Shown here: in pieces, positions 20,959 to 33,535 of the stretch
How positions within the stretch are numbered: position 1 is the first letter of the stretch
How the letters are laid out: every line of letters starts with the position of its first letter
Assembly (NCBI GenBank): GCA_026120185.1
Contig: JANUWF010001636.1
Location: forward strand, 2,666,001 to 2,730,000
Length of the DNA: 64,000 nt
Origin: Voacanga thouarsii
Lineage: Eukaryota; Streptophyta; Magnoliopsida; Gentianales; Apocynaceae
Direction: 5' to 3'
Notes under the pieces: model-generated
Seen by the model: only the letters and a program-made list of their open reading frames with translations
What the model was told of the DNA's origin: nothing
Database searches by the model: none
Position numbers and translations under genes: made by a program

Positions 20959-23900
20959 ATGGGAGCTCTGGCTCCGGTGTCTCATTGGCTTCCGCAGGAT
21001 GATCTTTTGCTAAAAAACGCCGTTGAGGTAAACACTGAGAAACCTTACATACACCATGGTTCAATTTGTTTTTCTTTGGTGAGGAGAGTGGGGAGATTAT
21101 GTGGAGACAATTTTGGTGACCTTATTGGGAGTCGTTTGCTTTATTTCTGGGCTTTGCTTGTTCTTGAATATTGATTCTGTGTTCTGTTCTTCCTGGGAGT
21201 TTTAAATAAAGGTTTTGCTGCCTTTCAAGTATTTGATGGTTGGTATATCATTCTAAAACCAAATTTGGTTCTTGCAGTCTGTTTTAAGTTGATTAATGCT
21301 TGAAAGAGGCCTCTTTTACTTTTTATCATTCTGTAATTTTTATGCATTTTTCGGGGTGGTTTATGATTGGGACTTCAAGAATGCAGTTTCTTGTGTTGCA
21401 TGCAGCGTTTATGCCCACGTTGGTTCTCTCCTCTTGTGGGTTTATTTTGTTGTAACTTTTCTTTGCTGAATGGTGAATAGAAACTTATTCGAAATATAAA
21501 GTCTTTTAAGTTAAAGGAAAACGAAATTGGAGTAACTCTAGCAAGATAACTTCAAAGCTCGACGAATACTGGCATTGTGAAAGCCAAAAGTTACCTAATT
21601 GAGATTTTTCCTTAACTTGTATAGACTTGCCTATGAAATTAAGGATGTTGGACTGTCGTCTTATATCAACAGGCCATTTGGGCTGTTGGTGGAGGTGGTT
21701 TTTTTTGGCTCGTCATTGGTTTAACTGTGTTGTATAGTTTAGTCTTTGACATTGCTAAATGGCACCTTAACATTTGACATTGGTCGAGTGTTGCATGAAG
21801 CAAATACTATGCTCTAATTCATTACTGAGATTTTGTCAATTAATGGCGTGGAGGAAAGGTTTGAAGAGATGAAACATGATTTTGAGAGCGGCAAACATTT
21901 GATGCTTATTTGTACAATTGACAATTTTCTAAATTTTGAAAATTGCATTAGGGGAAGATCTCTGCAACGATCCTAATCTTAGTGTTGCCTTTGGTTATAT
22001 TAGTTTTAAAACAGTTAAATTGAGCAGTACGAAAGCAATCGAGCATTTTTATTAGTAATGGTACTATGTTAGTTGTTTGGGTATTAAAAGAAGTCAAAGT
22101 TATTGAATCTTACATTTCTTCTTTTGTCATCTGAAAATGTATAAATTAACCTCACCTAAGTCACATTTGTTTGTTGATGTGGGGAATGGAAGGATGTAAA
22201 GTGTAAAGTTGAAATGAACCAGACAGTGATTTTCTCCTTGCTTTTTGTTTCTAGTCAAAGAATTTGTTATTCTTGAAATGCCTATAATTTTAACATGATA
22301 GAAGTACTTGTCCCCTTCCTTATCCGTAAATATCATGCACCAAAATGTTTTGCTACTTTAGCACCCTTTTTATCATTAACTCAAGATTATCATAGGCAAA
22401 ATGCTTCCTTCTAAGTGAGATGTTCAAAGTTGTACCAACCCATGCATCATTTTCCATTTTTGTTACCACCAATATCCCAGACCATATCTTAAAATTATAG
22501 TTGTAAAGAGATTGGTCACAAACAGAAACATAAGTCCACCATTGCAATGGTGCCCAAAAGTGGGAGAGAGAATTTAAGCTAGTGCTTTCCACTTGCTCGA
22601 CCACTCTTACAATAGTGACAATTGTTGCATGTGGCTCCATGATAAACTTGTCTTTTGGATCCTTACTTCCGTTTTCTCCTCTTCTGCTGTAGGCTGGTGC
22701 TTCTTTGGAATCCCTAGCTAAAGGTGCCATTCGATTTTCACAAAGGTTTACAGTTCAAGAACTGCAAGATCGCTGGTATTCTCTTCTTTATGATCCAGTT
22801 GTTTCTGCAGAGGCATCAGTGCACATGATTGAGATTGAGCATTCTGCGTCAACTGCAAAATTTAATAAAGCGGCAAAATGTATTCCAGGGAAGAGAAAAT
22901 CAGAAAGTGTTCGTAGATGTTATTCTGCTATGCGTAAAAGAATTTGCAGTGAACCTTTTGACTCGATGAATATTAGTTTTCTTGGTGGACCAGGTTCTTT
23001 TAATGCTGGAAACAATGATGAACCTTTATCTTCAGGTTGCATTTTTGGAGATCAAGTTTCAGATTATTTTGGAATTCAAGAATCCAATTTTGGTGTCATG
23101 CATCATCCCTTCCCAGAACTTCAGGCTACTGGGGCTGGTTCCTCTAGTGATGATGTTTCCACAAGTGCATTTTGCACTGGATTACATGATAATGATGAGT
23201 GTAAATCTCTTGGTCAGAATTGCCTGCCTCTAAATATTTGTCCATCTTTTGTTGATAATATTCCTCTGATAGGTGATCGAAGTATAGTTAAGGAGTTTGA
23301 CCAATCTAATGGATCGGAAACCTGTGACTTATTTGAATCCATGCATCTAGATATAAAATCCTCACCTATTTTTAACGAAATTAATGATAAAGAGGGTAAT
23401 GTGTGTTCTGGATTTGAAAGAATGGTCTTTGACTCATCACCTTCAGATTGTGGCACCTCAATACCCAATTTTGGTTATTCTCCTCCTATTTCACAGATGC
23501 CAACATGGAGGGCAGTTGAGGATTTATCTCATTCCACACTGGCTGATGTTCTTGGAGAGACAAAGGACCATGGAGGAAATGACCTTGTAATTTCAGATGA
23601 TTTTGACGCAAATGAATCAAGTATACCAGGATATGATTCTGTGAACGCAAAATCTGTTCTGAAAGATCAAATGCCAGGTGATGGCATGGAAGGTTCAGTG
23701 ACAAATGCTGAGGAGTACTTTGCAGAATTATCAAATTCTTTGCTTAACTTTACCACTGAGGATGATTTGCTTTTTGTGGATGCTGATGGGAGGGACATGA
23801 TTGAGCAGTCTTACATTGAAAACTTAAGCTCACTTCTGTTGGATCCTCCTGACAAAAGTGACACCCCAGATCTAGGTATAGCTGAGGTTGCAGTTGCTCC

Positions 23901-26900
23901 AAACGAATGCCTTAGTAATTCTCTTAGTGCTGCACTTCCCGCTGGGTCAGGTGACCAGGAGCAGTATTATTGTAATGATCGGCTCATTGTTTGGGGTTCA
24001 GAGGCTCAAAAGCTGTCATCTGCACTAACTGTGAATCCTAACTTTCCTGAGTTACGCAATGGAGTTATTTGCTGCACATTGAACACTGAGGATCCTGAGA
24101 TTCCTAACAATGATGATGTTTTTCTTCCCATCCGATTGCCCTCATTATCTATTCCTTCTATGACCCATACTAAATGTGATGAATCTTATTGTCCAATGCT
24201 CTCCTCTGTCAAGGAGTTCTCTGATAGTCAAAAAGCTACTGACAGAGCCCTCATGAGGAGTGAACAAAGTAATTATTCACAGTTACATGTTCCTCGACAG
24301 ATGATAGGGTCATCATTTCAATTTGAAATGGGTTCATCCTGTCAAATTGATGAGCATCGGGTAAAATTTGAACCACTTAGCAATGGTGCCCGGCATGTAA
24401 AGGTGACTACTTGTGAAGGTCCTGCTGTAGTTAACTCAGCATGTTCCAATAACAAGTGTACGGTCCCTGGGTCTGGGAAGGAGCTACTGAAAAAAATTGA
24501 ACAGCCAAAGAACCTCAATCATAACTCTGGTGATTCTCAAATACAGAAGCATGCTCAAGCTTCAGATCCCCATTTGAGATTTCAGAATAATGCTGCTGAT
24601 AGTAAGCAGGATGTAAATGGTACATCCAATATTCAAAACCATGAAACCTTACATGCAGAATGCTGCTTAGCTGCTGAGTCACTTGCAGTTCCAACTGTGT
24701 CAGATCAGGAGGAGCTTTCTTGTGAGAGTGATGAAGATGTACCTTATTTTTCTGATGTTGAAGCAATGGTAAATTGTCCTTGTCTTCTTGTCATCCTGAT
24801 TAGTTGCAGTTATAGTAATTGGCCCAATATCAAGTCCCTGCTTAATTACTTTTTGCAGATCCTTGATATGGATTTGAGTCCTGATGACCAGGATATGTAT
24901 TACGGTCCAGGAGGTAGCTCTCCAATTCCTTATACTGTGTGTTGAATGCCTGATGCGCCATTTTCCTGCTTTTTATTGAAAGATATGAATATTTGTCTCA
25001 ATTTGCATACTCTAATCTCTGAGTTTTGTAAAGGTAAATAACTTTGCTGTAACTGGTATTAGTATCCAGAAACAGTTGAATTTGGTAAATGCTTAATCAT
25101 GATGCTGCTGAAATGGCAAAAATCTTTTGGTTTTTTCTTCATATCCATTAAATTTTCAGCTTCTTGGTGTTTTATCTTAGCCTGTGTTGTCCATTTTTCA
25201 AGGCAAACATTCATTTTTATTTTTTTCCATGTTGCAACTAATTTCTTTATGTCTGGTTAGCTATAATTTACAATTGGTTGCATTGGCTTAATTTGCAGTC
25301 TTAAGGTACCAGCATGAAGATGCCAGGAGAACACTAATCCGGCTGGAGCAGGCTGCTGATGCTTGTTTGCAGAGAGAGCTTTTGGCTCATGGTGCATTTG
25401 CAGTTCTATTTGGCCGGCGCTCAAAGCATTTTATAAAGAAGACTGAGGTATAGAGAATCTGTCACTCACTTCCACAGCTTTCCTCTGCCTCCTCTCTCCC
25501 ATCCTCTCCAAGGAACAAGGAAACAAAAATAAAGGGGAAAATACACACACACACAAATGTTGAAAATTGCTTGCCACTTTGTATTTTAAGCTTGTAGCAA
25601 CAATGATTATCTGAGATTTAAGACATGATAGAAGTGCTATGGAAAAAATGTACTTACCAAATTTCAGGCAACCAATACTTTTGGCTGGAAGATGTAAACT
25701 AGAAATGACAAAGCCAAAAAAAAAAAAGAGTGAGAATGCAGTTTTCTTTTTCAATACTAACAATCCTGAAAGGTGCTCCTATTTTGAAAATATTTGACAG
25801 ACTCAATCTGAGGAATCCTGACCATTAGATGTTAAACTATTGTTTAATGGCTTAAAAAAGATCTAAGAAGTTGTCTTAAATAATTGTTTGAAAGAACAAT
25901 TATGTAAGGTTTATTTCAAATTAGAGAATTACTTAGTTTTTTGCTCAAAGATAGACTGCATCTTAAGATACCCATTCTTTTCCTTTCAGGTTGGGAATCT
26001 TTACCATAAATTGTCGTTTCCAATGTTATTGGGAAAAAGTTAAACAATTTGGAATTTTGAAAACAATAATGGTTTAGTTTGTGTATTGATATATATACAT
26101 ATATTTAAGAAATTACTAGGATATTCTGAATAGAACATGCTGTTTGCAGGTCTCCATGTTATTTAGAGATGGTGTTTTCTGGCATGTTATTTGGGGATGT
26201 TGTTTTGTACTGCCAGATTTAGTTTGATTGAGTTCACAATTGTTTCTTTATGCTTCTTCTTTCTAGTTTTCAATTTTTATTTGGTATTTAGGTATTACTA
26301 GGGAGAGCAACTGAAGATGTCAAAGTTGATATCGATTTGGGAATGGAAGGCCATGCTAATAAGATTTCTCGACGGCAGGTATATTTTCACTTATGATTTT
26401 CACTAGCACATTTGTTTGCTGATCCTCTCATTTATCCTACTTAAAGCCTGGGATAATAACCTTGACAGAGATCTTATTGTTTTACAAAGCCCATTTATAG
26501 TCCTAATCTTATTCACTTGGAGTGCTGCTGAGTTCTTAGCTATCAATGCTCGATTTTGTTTTTAATTGGGATATCAACAAAATTTCAAGTTCTCATGAAA
26601 TAGTTCCTTTGTCATGTTACCCATCTTCATTGAGATAATTGTCGCATGTTAATCTGTGTTCTTGTGTCCTGTTAAGTTGTTTGATTGCTTCTAACTGCTG
26701 ATCAGGCAACTATAAAGATGGACATCAATGGCTCATTCCATTTGACAAACCATGGGAAATTTTCAATTTATGTAAATGGCAAAGAAGTCGTCCCTGGGGA
26801 AAACGTTGGCCTTGTTTCAGGGTGTTTAATTGAGGTATGCTACCTCTTTTGCAAACAGAATCAGTTTATTCGTCATCTTGAAGACTTTCTATCCAACATT

Positions 26901-27779
26901 TTTGTTGGGTTCTAATCTTGTTCAGTGCACATATACCTTCATGCTGTGTAGAGTATAGACAGTACTTTATCATGATACACCATTCCTGATAATTTTTTAT
27001 TGAAGTTTGAACACTGATGGTTGTGATGGAGCATATGTTACATCCAATATTCTTGTTCTTAATTTTTTAGACATCTAAAAAGCATTGAGCTTTAACATAT
27101 ATGCTATCACACTTCCCCCCTATTCCACCTTTCATGTAAAGGGGAGTACGTGGTTTCTCCATGGTAGTTGCACTGTATACAGTGCTGTCGACATACTCTA
27201 CTGATTTTCTCATTTTCTCATTTTAGGTGAGGTGGCATATTTGGTAGGAAATGACATTTTGATGGAGTTGGATATAATCAATATCTAATCCACACCCATC
27301 TCCAACCTCCCTCCCTGCCCGCTCCCCCACAACAACAAGGAAAAGAGAAAAAAAGAAACAATTCAAGCTAAACATGTATGAGAAAAAATGTGTGCCATCG
27401 TGATGGTGATTTTACAATTGCCAGCTCTTCCTTTGACCTTTTCCTTTGCCTTAGTCAATCACTTTTATGGCATTATTAAGTCGAACAGGTTTTGTTTCTA
27501 TTTTCTTTCAATAATTTGGTGATAATAGTGATTTAGACCTCTTTGATCACAAGATATATGTTCATCTGAGTCATTATATCCATGTTAAATTGATGAGACT
27601 GTGACAGCTAATGAAAACATTGTTAGGACAGGTCTTCTTTCTCAAAAAGCTCCTCTAATATTCTTAACTTTCCTGCGTTACATGAACACTTGAGACTTGT
27701 AACCTAGTTGAGGGACTTGCAGGTACGTGGACTTCCATTCTTATTCGAGACGAACAGAACATGCAAACTACGGGAATGA
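20959..27779 (+). CDS. Microspherule protein-like FHA-domain nuclear protein (MCRS1/EMB1967 family)
   Basis: Seven exons: 20959-21027, 22693-24768, 24859-24913, 25299-25447, 26292-26378, 26706-26834 and 27723-27779. All have GT-AG junctions and consistent phase, giving 873 residues. The N terminus (SHWLPQDDLLLKNAVE, then FTVQELQDRWYSLLYDP) is the SANT-like MCRS N-terminal domain. A long, acidic, Ser-rich, poorly conserved middle comes almost entirely from the 2.08-kb second exon. The C terminus is an FHA phosphothreonine-binding domain (about 783-870) with LLGRATEDV, NKISRRQA, SFHLTNHGKFSI and CLIEVRG. Animal MCRS1 belongs to INO80 and NSL chromatin complexes, and an Arabidopsis relative is embryo-essential. 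A chromatin role here is inferred from the family. The gene looks intact; a 1.67-kb first intron separates the start exon. Confidence 0.9.
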
Positions 27780-28518
27780 AAGCCAAAGTTGGGATCAAAA
27801 GGTGTTTGCTAGCTGTTGAAACTAGTTGGTATCTGAGAGGTGCCAAATCCATTGTCTTTCTGCGGCTCCTTTCAGACACGTTTTTCTTCTCCTCTGGTTA
27901 GCAACTTTCTTTTCACCCTGTAATCCTCTTTTGGTTCTATACAAGAATCAGGTTAAAAAAAATCCAATCGTTTTGATGAATATTTTGGTTCTTGTATTCC
28001 TTTTTCTAAGTAGCATAACCAAACCAAGCAAGAAACAAAAATATACTGGTTGCCGAACAGTCTGGGTGTCATCAGGATGTTTCAGAAACCTCTGCATTAT
28101 TATATACAAGCCCAAAAGTTGTAAAAGTATCAAATAAATGGCTGATGGTAGTTGTTGGTGAGCATCGGCTGCAATAGGCCTAATTGCAAACCTCGTAAAA
28201 TGCAACCCAATAAAAAATTATGCATTTCTTTTAACAATCTGAGGACCACACCCCTAGTGTAAAGTGCTTGTTCCCCAGTCCTTCCTCATCGCTCCACTCC
28301 TACATTACCTAACATATTTTAACAGTTTAAATTACACCGTCCTCCCTTGAAGTTTAGCATAAGTATATATTTCCTCTTATGGTTTCAAACTTACATTAGC
28401 TTCCCTCGAGTTGAAGTCACAGTTTAGCACTTTCAATAGGTACATAATGTAATGATTTGAGGGCAAAACTCGTTAAGGACGAACCAAATTTTTAAGAAAT
28501 TTGAGAGAAATACCTAGT
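27780..28518. other. 3' flank of FHA-domain gene, up to the chimeric retroelement
   Basis: The 3' UTR presumably lies within the first few hundred bases. The rest is intergenic with no gene recognised. Confidence 0.55.
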
Positions 28519-28885
28519 TGTTATAAAATTAGGGTAGTGTTAGAATAAAATCTACACACTACACACTAAGAAAATTCTAACTATTCTTTGCACAAGAATT
28601 TCTCTTCAAACTTCTCTCTTTCTTTCTCTCACAATTCTTTCTCTAATCTTTCTTTCACTAATCTTTCTTTCACAAAATGATGGTGTATTACAAGCTTAGA
28701 AAATAGCTCTATTTATAGAGCTCTAATTAGTGGAATATATCATTGCATACATCATATTCAACTAATCTCAATTAATGGTGTCTCCACTAAATAGTGGACA
28801 TCCATAAAAATCTTCTAATAATTCATATAAATCCATAATTAGTGGAGCCTCCACTAATTAATGGAGATTCCAATAATTCATAACA
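28519..28885 (-). repeat. 3' LTR of chimeric copia element
   Basis: 367 bp, nearly identical to 33569-33935. The next bases on the plus strand are the complement of the polypurine tract (CTCCCCCTT). Confidence 0.95.
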
Positions 28886-29042
28886 CTCCCCCTTGGATGT
28901 CCATCCATACATAAAGAATATGCCTCGTTAAAATCTTACTAGATAAAAACCCGAGTGGGAAAAAAATCTAGTGAAGGAAAAAGAGTACACTATTCTATAT
29001 GTCCATTTATTACTCCCCCGATAAGATGATTCTTTTAAATCT

Positions 29043-31178
29043 TTAAACCGACGCATACTCGATTTTATATCTCAACTTCTCAAATGTTGCGATCGGTAAA
29101 GTCTTCGTGAAAATATCTGCGAGGTTGTCACATGACCGAATTTGTAGCACATCAATTTCACCTTTCTTCTGGAGTTCATGAGTAAAGAAGAATTTTGGTG
29201 AAATATGTTTTGTCCGATCTCCTTTAATATATCCGCCTCGTAATTGAGCTATGCAAGCTGCATTGTCTTCATAAAGAAGAGTTGGAATACCTTTGATTGA
29301 TGATAATCCACAACTTTCTCGGATATAATGAATCATGGATCTTAGCCATACACATTCTCGACTTGCTTCATGAATGGCTATAATTTCAGCATGATTTGAA
29401 GAAGTAGCTGCTATAGATTGTTTCGTAGAACGCCATGATATAGCAGTATTTCCACATGTAAATATATAGTCCGTTTGAGAACGTGATTTATGTGGATCAG
29501 ATAAATAACCAGCATCTGCATAACCTATCAATGTTGGACTGGTTTTATTTGAATAAAATAATTCGAGATCAATTGTACCTTGGAGATATCGAATGACTTG
29601 TTTAATTCCATTCCAATGTCGTCGTGTTGGTGAAGAACTAAATCTTGCTAATAAATTGACAGCGAAAGCAATATCAGGGCCGTGTGTTATTAGCAAGATA
29701 CATCAATGCACCAATTGCACTGAGATATGGTACTTCGGGACCAAGGAGTTCTTCATCATTTTCTTGAGGTCGGAAAGGATCTTTATCCACATTTAATGAT
29801 CGGACGATCATTGGAATACTCAATGGATGTGCTTTGTCCATGTAAAATCTTTTTAGCACTTTTGCTGTATATGTTGATTGATGAATAAATGTTCCACTCT
29901 CCAGGTGTTCAATTTGTAAACCAAGGCAAAATTTGGTTTTAGATTTCGAATTCTCTTTTTAAATAATCAATTGTTTCTTGGAGCTCTTCAGGAGTTCCAA
30001 TAAGATTAATATCATCAACATATATAGCTAATATCACAAATTTAGAACCAGATTTCTTAATAAAAACACATGGACATACCTGGTCATTTTTAAATCCCGC
30101 TTTCAATAAATATTCACTAAGACGTGTGAACCACATGCGCCCAGATTGCTTCAGGTCATATAATGATTTCTGCAACTTGATGGAGTAATTTTCACGAGGA
30201 TAATGTTTATATGCTTCAAGCATATGAAATCCTTCGGGGATTTTCATGTAAACATCATTTTCTAAATTTCCATACAAGTAGCGAGTGACAACATCTAATA
30301 GGCGCATATCTATCTTTTCATGTCTTGCTAAACTGATAAGATATCGGAGTGTAATAGCATCAACAACAGGAGAATAAGTTTCATCATAGTCAATACCTGG
30401 TCTTTGTGAAAAACCTTGGGCTACTAATCGCGCTTTATATCGAACGATTTCACTCTTTTCATTGCGCTTTCGCACAAATATCCATTTGTAGCCAACGGGT
30501 TTTACACCTTACGGTATTCGGATCTGCAGTCCGAAGACTTCACGTTTTGTCGGTGCATTTAACTCCGATTGAATCGCATCTTTCCATTGCGACCAATCTT
30601 TTCTATGTCGACATTCATCAAGCGATATTGGTTCGGGATCATCATTATCCTGTGTAACATCAAGAGATATATTGTATGCAAATATATCATCAATAACGAT
30701 TTCTATCCGATTCCAACTTCTACCGAAGTGGTATAATTGATAGAAATTTCGAGTGTTACTTTCATCAACTTCGGTTCTTTGTCATCGATTCTTTCTTGGT
30801 CTTTATCATTCTTTTCTTCAATATGATCTTCTGGATCATTTAATCCTCTTTTCTTTCGAGGATTTTTATCTTTAGAACCAAGAGGTCGGCCATGCTTACG
30901 GCATGCTTTTGGCTCAATGACTATAGGTATAATATTTTGTTCTACTTGGAACTTCAATTCGAATAGGAGCATTTATAGTCGGCATATGCAATTTTGTTAC
31001 TCTTCTAGAGTCAACAAAAGCGTACGGCATTTGATTTGCAATGCTTTACAAATGAATTATCTTTTGAACTTCAAGTTCACATGCGCTTGTATGCGGATCA
31101 AGATAATTTAATGATGTTGTCCAATCACGATCTTTCTTGTCTTGTTTCTGTTCTCCCCTTAATTTAGGGAATAATGAT
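29043..31178 (-). pseudogene. Truncated pol of chimeric copia element (integrase tail, RT, RNase H)
   Basis: Read on the minus strand, homology to copy 1 starts near 31178, at the linker after the integrase core, and runs through reverse transcriptase (KARLVAQGFSQRPG; YVDD box at about 30018-30029) and RNase H (ADAGYLSDPHKSRSQTD; final ADIFTKTLP). RT is open at 30475-29939, but a short deletion just after EFEI shifts the frame, and further breaks lie at about 29680 and 30510. Even apart from the missing integrase it cannot encode a working polyprotein. The RNase H segment 29696-29043 is uninterrupted, much better kept than in copy 1. Confidence 0.88.
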
Positions 31179-31179
31179 T

Positions 31180-31348
31180 TCATAAGAGAATAAGAAAATA
31201 AATATAAGAAAATGATGACAAGCAGGAAATGCCAAGAAAAATATCTATTTTTTTTCACTCTTCCCGTACCGACTTTTCATCTTCCTCTCTTGTCTTTTCT
31301 TCTCCTCCGACCCTCTACCTACCATCTACCTCTTCTTCTTCTTCATAC

Positions 31349-31393
<45 letters not shown>

Positions 31394-31451
31394 ATATATC
31401 TCGGTTATCGATCATTAGTAAACATCAAAAACAAAAATCACAAAGCGAGAT
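31180..31451 (+). promoter_or_regulatory. Captured RKD upstream region with (TA)n
   Basis: This sequence has no counterpart in copy 1. It starts where integrase homology ends and contains a CT-rich tract (31255-31345), a (TA)n run (31352-31389) and the leader up to the RKD ATG. It probably represents the promoter-proximal/5' UTR part of the donor gene. Promoter activity is inference. Confidence 0.45.
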
Positions 31452-32686
31452 ATGGAGACTCGTAATTCATTTGAGACATGGTCAAATTTTGACTTAGTTT
31501 CACGGCGAGATGTTGATGTATTTTCATTTCCAAACCAACCGCTTTTGCCTAATTCGAACACAGAAGATTTTGATATGTTTTCCTTTCCAAACCAACCGCT
31601 TCTGCCTAGTTCGAACGCAGAAGATTTTGATATGTTTTCCTTTTCAAACCAACCGCTTCTGTCTAATTCGAACGCAAAAGATTTTGATATGTTTTCCTTT
31701 CCAAACCAACCACTTCCTCCTAATTTCAGGTGAGATACCTTTGATGGCTTCCATTTGTTTTTAGTGTGTTTGATAATGAAATTAAACTCTCTTTTGGTTT
31801 GTTTTTTATGTAAATCGATGGAAGTTTTGAACATACCGCTTTGGACCAAGTTGATCTCGCTCCTACAAGAGACTGTTTTTGATCATCGTTCCTCTTGATG
31901 CTATTCCTTTGAATGAGGATATGCTTGTGCATGATCCATTCTACTCTCTAATGGATTTTGAACAAAGCCGTAATATGATTCCGAGGTTATTATCCATTTA
32001 ACTATGGATTTTGAATAGTATTACCTTTATCGATATTATTTTATTTTTCTAGGAGAAATAATGAGTGGTCTTGACAACGAAGTCGGAGTAAGTACTCATG
32101 AAATGCATAATATCGAAGTTCAAGATATTATTGCGGACAAAATTCTTGGGGAGAAGAAGATGATTAAGAGGCGAGAGAGAGAAGAAGGGCAATAACTCCC
32201 GAGACACTATCAAGAGAAACAATTTCGCAGATACTTTTACCTACCAATCAAGAGCGCAGCCAAAGAACTGAATATTGGCATAACCCGTCTCAAGAAAAGA
32301 TGTAGGGAGTTAGGAATTCGTCGATGGCCTCATAGGAAATTGGTGAGCTTGGAGACCATAATCAAGAATGTCCAGGTTCTCTCTCATACATACTTATTAT
32401 TTGCAAGTATGAAACTATGAAAGATTTATAAGTAAATAACCGATGATATCACTTCGATTTACAGGATATGCAAAATAAAGAAGAAGGAGGACATATGGCT
32501 GAGAAGAAATTAAAAGAAGCCATTGCGATACTGGAATGTGAAAAACAGTTGGTGGAAGAAAGTCCTAATACGCAGTTAGAGGACCAAACACAGAAATTGA
32601 GACAAGCATGCTTCAAGGCCAAATATAATAAGAAATATAATAAACTTAAGGAGATCATAAAATCTCAAGACTCATTTCGCGAGTAA
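31452..32686 (+). pseudogene. RKD-type RWP-RK transcription factor gene captured inside a copia element
   Basis: Best model has four exons: 31452-31729, 31872-31969, 32053-32375 and 32465-32686. Exon 1 starts METRNSFETW and holds a 19-residue tandem repeat. Exon 3 carries the RWP-RK DNA-binding core: SAAKELNIGITRLKKRCREL then GIRRWPHRKL. Exon 4 has an acidic/basic coiled segment ending in the RKD hallmark KLRQACFKAKYNKK. RKD proteins are nuclear regulators of egg-cell and embryo identity in plants, and RWP-RK genes are tied to nucellar polyembryony in citrus. All introns are present, and the gene runs antisense to the host retroelement. Exon 3 has a one-base loss near 32187-32190 and a one-base gain at about 32231. 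The stretch between (TLSRETISQ) reads in another frame and the main frame meets TAA at 32193. It is thus a probable pseudogene, unless these are sequence errors. Confidence 0.85.
31521..31729 (+). repeat. 57-bp in-frame tandem repeat in RKD exon 1
   Basis: About 3.7 units (31521-31577, 31578-31634, 31635-31691, then partial). Each encodes a version of FSFPNQPLLPNSNTEDFDM. Units differ by a few bases, and the last is cut by the splice donor. Confidence 0.9.
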
Positions 32687-32690
32687 TTTT

Positions 32691-32945
32691 ATGGCTACTC
32701 TGCTGCTAGTCTCGATCGCTGGCTCAAAAGGGAAAGAAAAGGAGGAGGATGTCGAAAAAGAGGAGTTGAAGTCCATAATTACTAATTGTTTGTCGTCCTC
32801 TAATGTAAATATTGAAAAAGAACAATTACAAACCTTCATCTTACATTTGTCAGCTCAATTACAAAAGAGCAACTATAAGCATGTATCATTAAGTTCATAT
32901 GAACACTAGTGCTATGAATAAAAGATGTGATGCTTATTATTAATG
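32691..32945 (+). other. RKD 3' region with small frame and polyadenylation signal
   Basis: An ATG at 32691 opens a 72-codon frame (to 32909) rich in Lys/Glu, starting 5 bp after the RKD stop. It could be chance, or a former C-terminal extension of the gene. AATAAA at about 32917 marks a likely polyadenylation site. Retroelement gag homology resumes by about 32950, so the donor gene's 3' end was included in the capture. Confidence 0.5.
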
Positions 32946-33535
32946 GAAATATCTTTTTCCCTTATTATCTTTTCTGTTCCACTTGGTGTGCAGTATTTCT
33001 CCGTGATAAGGGAAATATCGAGTGTGTCCATGACCATAACCACGGCCACTCGCCACAACTACGACTATAACGATGGCTTCTGCTGGAGCCAACGACATTC
33101 ACTTCAGGAGTCTTTGTTGAGCGGTTCATCTGGCTTCATGATTTCTCAATAATAACTCATGTTAAAGTTGTCAATTTTGGATACCCTTTTTCTTGATATT
33201 ATTACTGTAGAACATGAAAAGTGGAGAATGTCTTCTCCAATATAACTTCATCAGTAACTTTTTCTCCGTAAAATTTTTAACTAAGATATAGTTTTATACA
33301 TTACGGAGTTCACGGTTTTACAATCTTGCAACTTCAGGTGCAACCATTCATACCGTGCGAGTGGGTAGTACGACCATCTTCGAGTGGTCAAATCTTTCTT
33401 TTTATCCACATGACATATGGATCTCCTTTTTTTAGCATTTAGATGCATTTCGTATGACATATAATTTTTTTCGTAAATATCAAGGGCTACAAATTCGAAT
33501 TTAGCGAGATCAATAAATGCGTACTTGTCTTCTGG
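32946..33535 (-). pseudogene. gag 5' remnant of chimeric copia element
   Basis: On the minus strand it aligns with copy 1 gag from just after the start codon to about 9655, including the Arg/Tyr/Gly-rich segment (near 33000-33090). It lacks the start ATG and the zinc knuckle and has several internal deletions and stops. It breaks off at the RKD junction. Confidence 0.8.

Noticed and set aside
22705..24945. Treating the 746-codon frame as a stand-alone gene ending at 24945
   Set aside because: It reads through an acceptor at its left edge and through intron 2 and the exon 3 donor. The multi-exon model with FHA domain fits better.
31986..32052. Donor GTTATT at 31986 as the end of RKD exon 2
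   Set aside because: It would put exon 3 out of frame at once; the donor GTAATA at 31970 keeps the phase.
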